From Planctomycetaceae bacterium (lineage in GTDB: Bacteria; Planctomycetota; Planctomycetia; Pirellulales; Thermoguttaceae): a DNA stretch of 5,329 bases. The notes below the pieces were generated by a model that was given only the letters and a program-made list of their open reading frames with translations, ran no database searches and was not told the DNA's origin. Where the stretch lies: assembly GCA_031283825.1 (NCBI GenBank), contig JAITAZ010000596.1, positions 1 to 5,329 of the forward strand, in the 5' to 3' direction. Numbering within the stretch: the stretch's first letter is position 1; each line of letters begins with the position of its first letter. Shown piece after piece: positions 5,202 through 5,329 of this stretch. The translations under genes and the position numbers were made by a program.

Positions 5202-5230
5202 ATTACCGCCTATCTGATCAATAAACGCCT
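5188..5230 (+). repeat. Degenerate 19-nt direct repeat overlapping the palindrome
   Basis: CGCCTACCAGATCTATTAC (5188-5206) is followed directly by CGCCTATCTGATCAATAAA (5207-5225) and by a third start, CGCCTAAATATG, at 5226. The first two units agree at 14 of 19 positions. Confidence 0.5.
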
Positions 5231-5236
5231 AAATAT

Positions 5237-5253
5237 GCGGTCGAGACGACCGC
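5237..5253. repeat. Short GC-rich hairpin
   Basis: GCGGTCG and CGACCGC form a perfect 7-bp stem around AGA. It is not followed by a T run, so it does not look like a terminator on either strand. Confidence 0.55.
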
Positions 5254-5302
5254 GATCCTAGTAAAAATAAATTTTACATGAGGTTTTTAGAAGTTCCCTT
5301 TA

Positions 5303-5329
5303 GTAATTCAAATCCGAATTTAAAAACCC
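5303..5329 (-). repeat. R1 dispersed repeat, copy f (inverted), cut by the window edge
   Basis: On the minus strand the window ends with GGGTTTTTAAATTCGGAT followed by TTGAATTA, matching the right half of copy a (1491-1518). The palindromic core would lie just beyond the right edge. Confidence 0.6.

Overview
The window looks like a piece of a planctomycete chromosome. Three of the four genes belong to families typical of that phylum: a DUF1559 (H-X9-DG) pseudopilin-like protein, a DUF1598 secreted protein, and the C-terminal end of a small carboxypeptidase-regulatory-like (transthyretin-fold) protein of the kind often found beside DUF1559 genes. The base composition is AT-rich (roughly 40% GC by eye), unlike the GC-rich marine model planctomycetes. 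An uncultivated, perhaps gut- or sediment-associated lineage is therefore possible, but that is inference.

Layout, left to right. At 1-260 is the truncated end of the small envelope protein. It is followed after 71 bp by the DUF1559 gene (332-1471), same strand, with a good Shine-Dalgarno site. At 1472-2206 is a 735-bp non-coding stretch full of repeats. Its centrepiece is a 229-nt inverted-repeat element (1574-1802) whose outer arms carry five GGGGAC units at an exact 9-nt period. At 2207-3724 is the DUF1598 gene. At 3725-3895 is a convergent intergenic gap holding a decayed single-arm relative of the hairpin element. At 3896-4939, minus strand, is a multi-spanning CdsA/YnbB-type phosphatidate cytidylyltransferase. 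At 4940-5329 is a second gene-free stretch with a 49-bp tandem array of hairpins, a perfect 30-bp palindrome and further copies of the dispersed repeats.

The genes do not form one pathway. The first two are probably cell-envelope or surface components. The DUF1598 protein is secreted or periplasmic and of unknown role. The cytidylyltransferase makes CDP-diacylglycerol for phospholipid synthesis at the membrane. The common theme is the envelope, and no operon links all four.

The most unusual content is in the spacers. At least two short repeat families (called R1 and R2 here) recur in both orientations in every large spacer. R1 sits just past the stop codons of two of the three plus-strand genes, and its TTGTAAC core follows all three. 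The long hairpin element shows a strand-specific pattern: all 14 transition differences between its arms become G-U pairs in a plus-strand RNA and none become A-C. This suggests a structured transcript or a strand-biased mutation process. No tRNA, rRNA, CRISPR array, transposase or known defence system was recognised.
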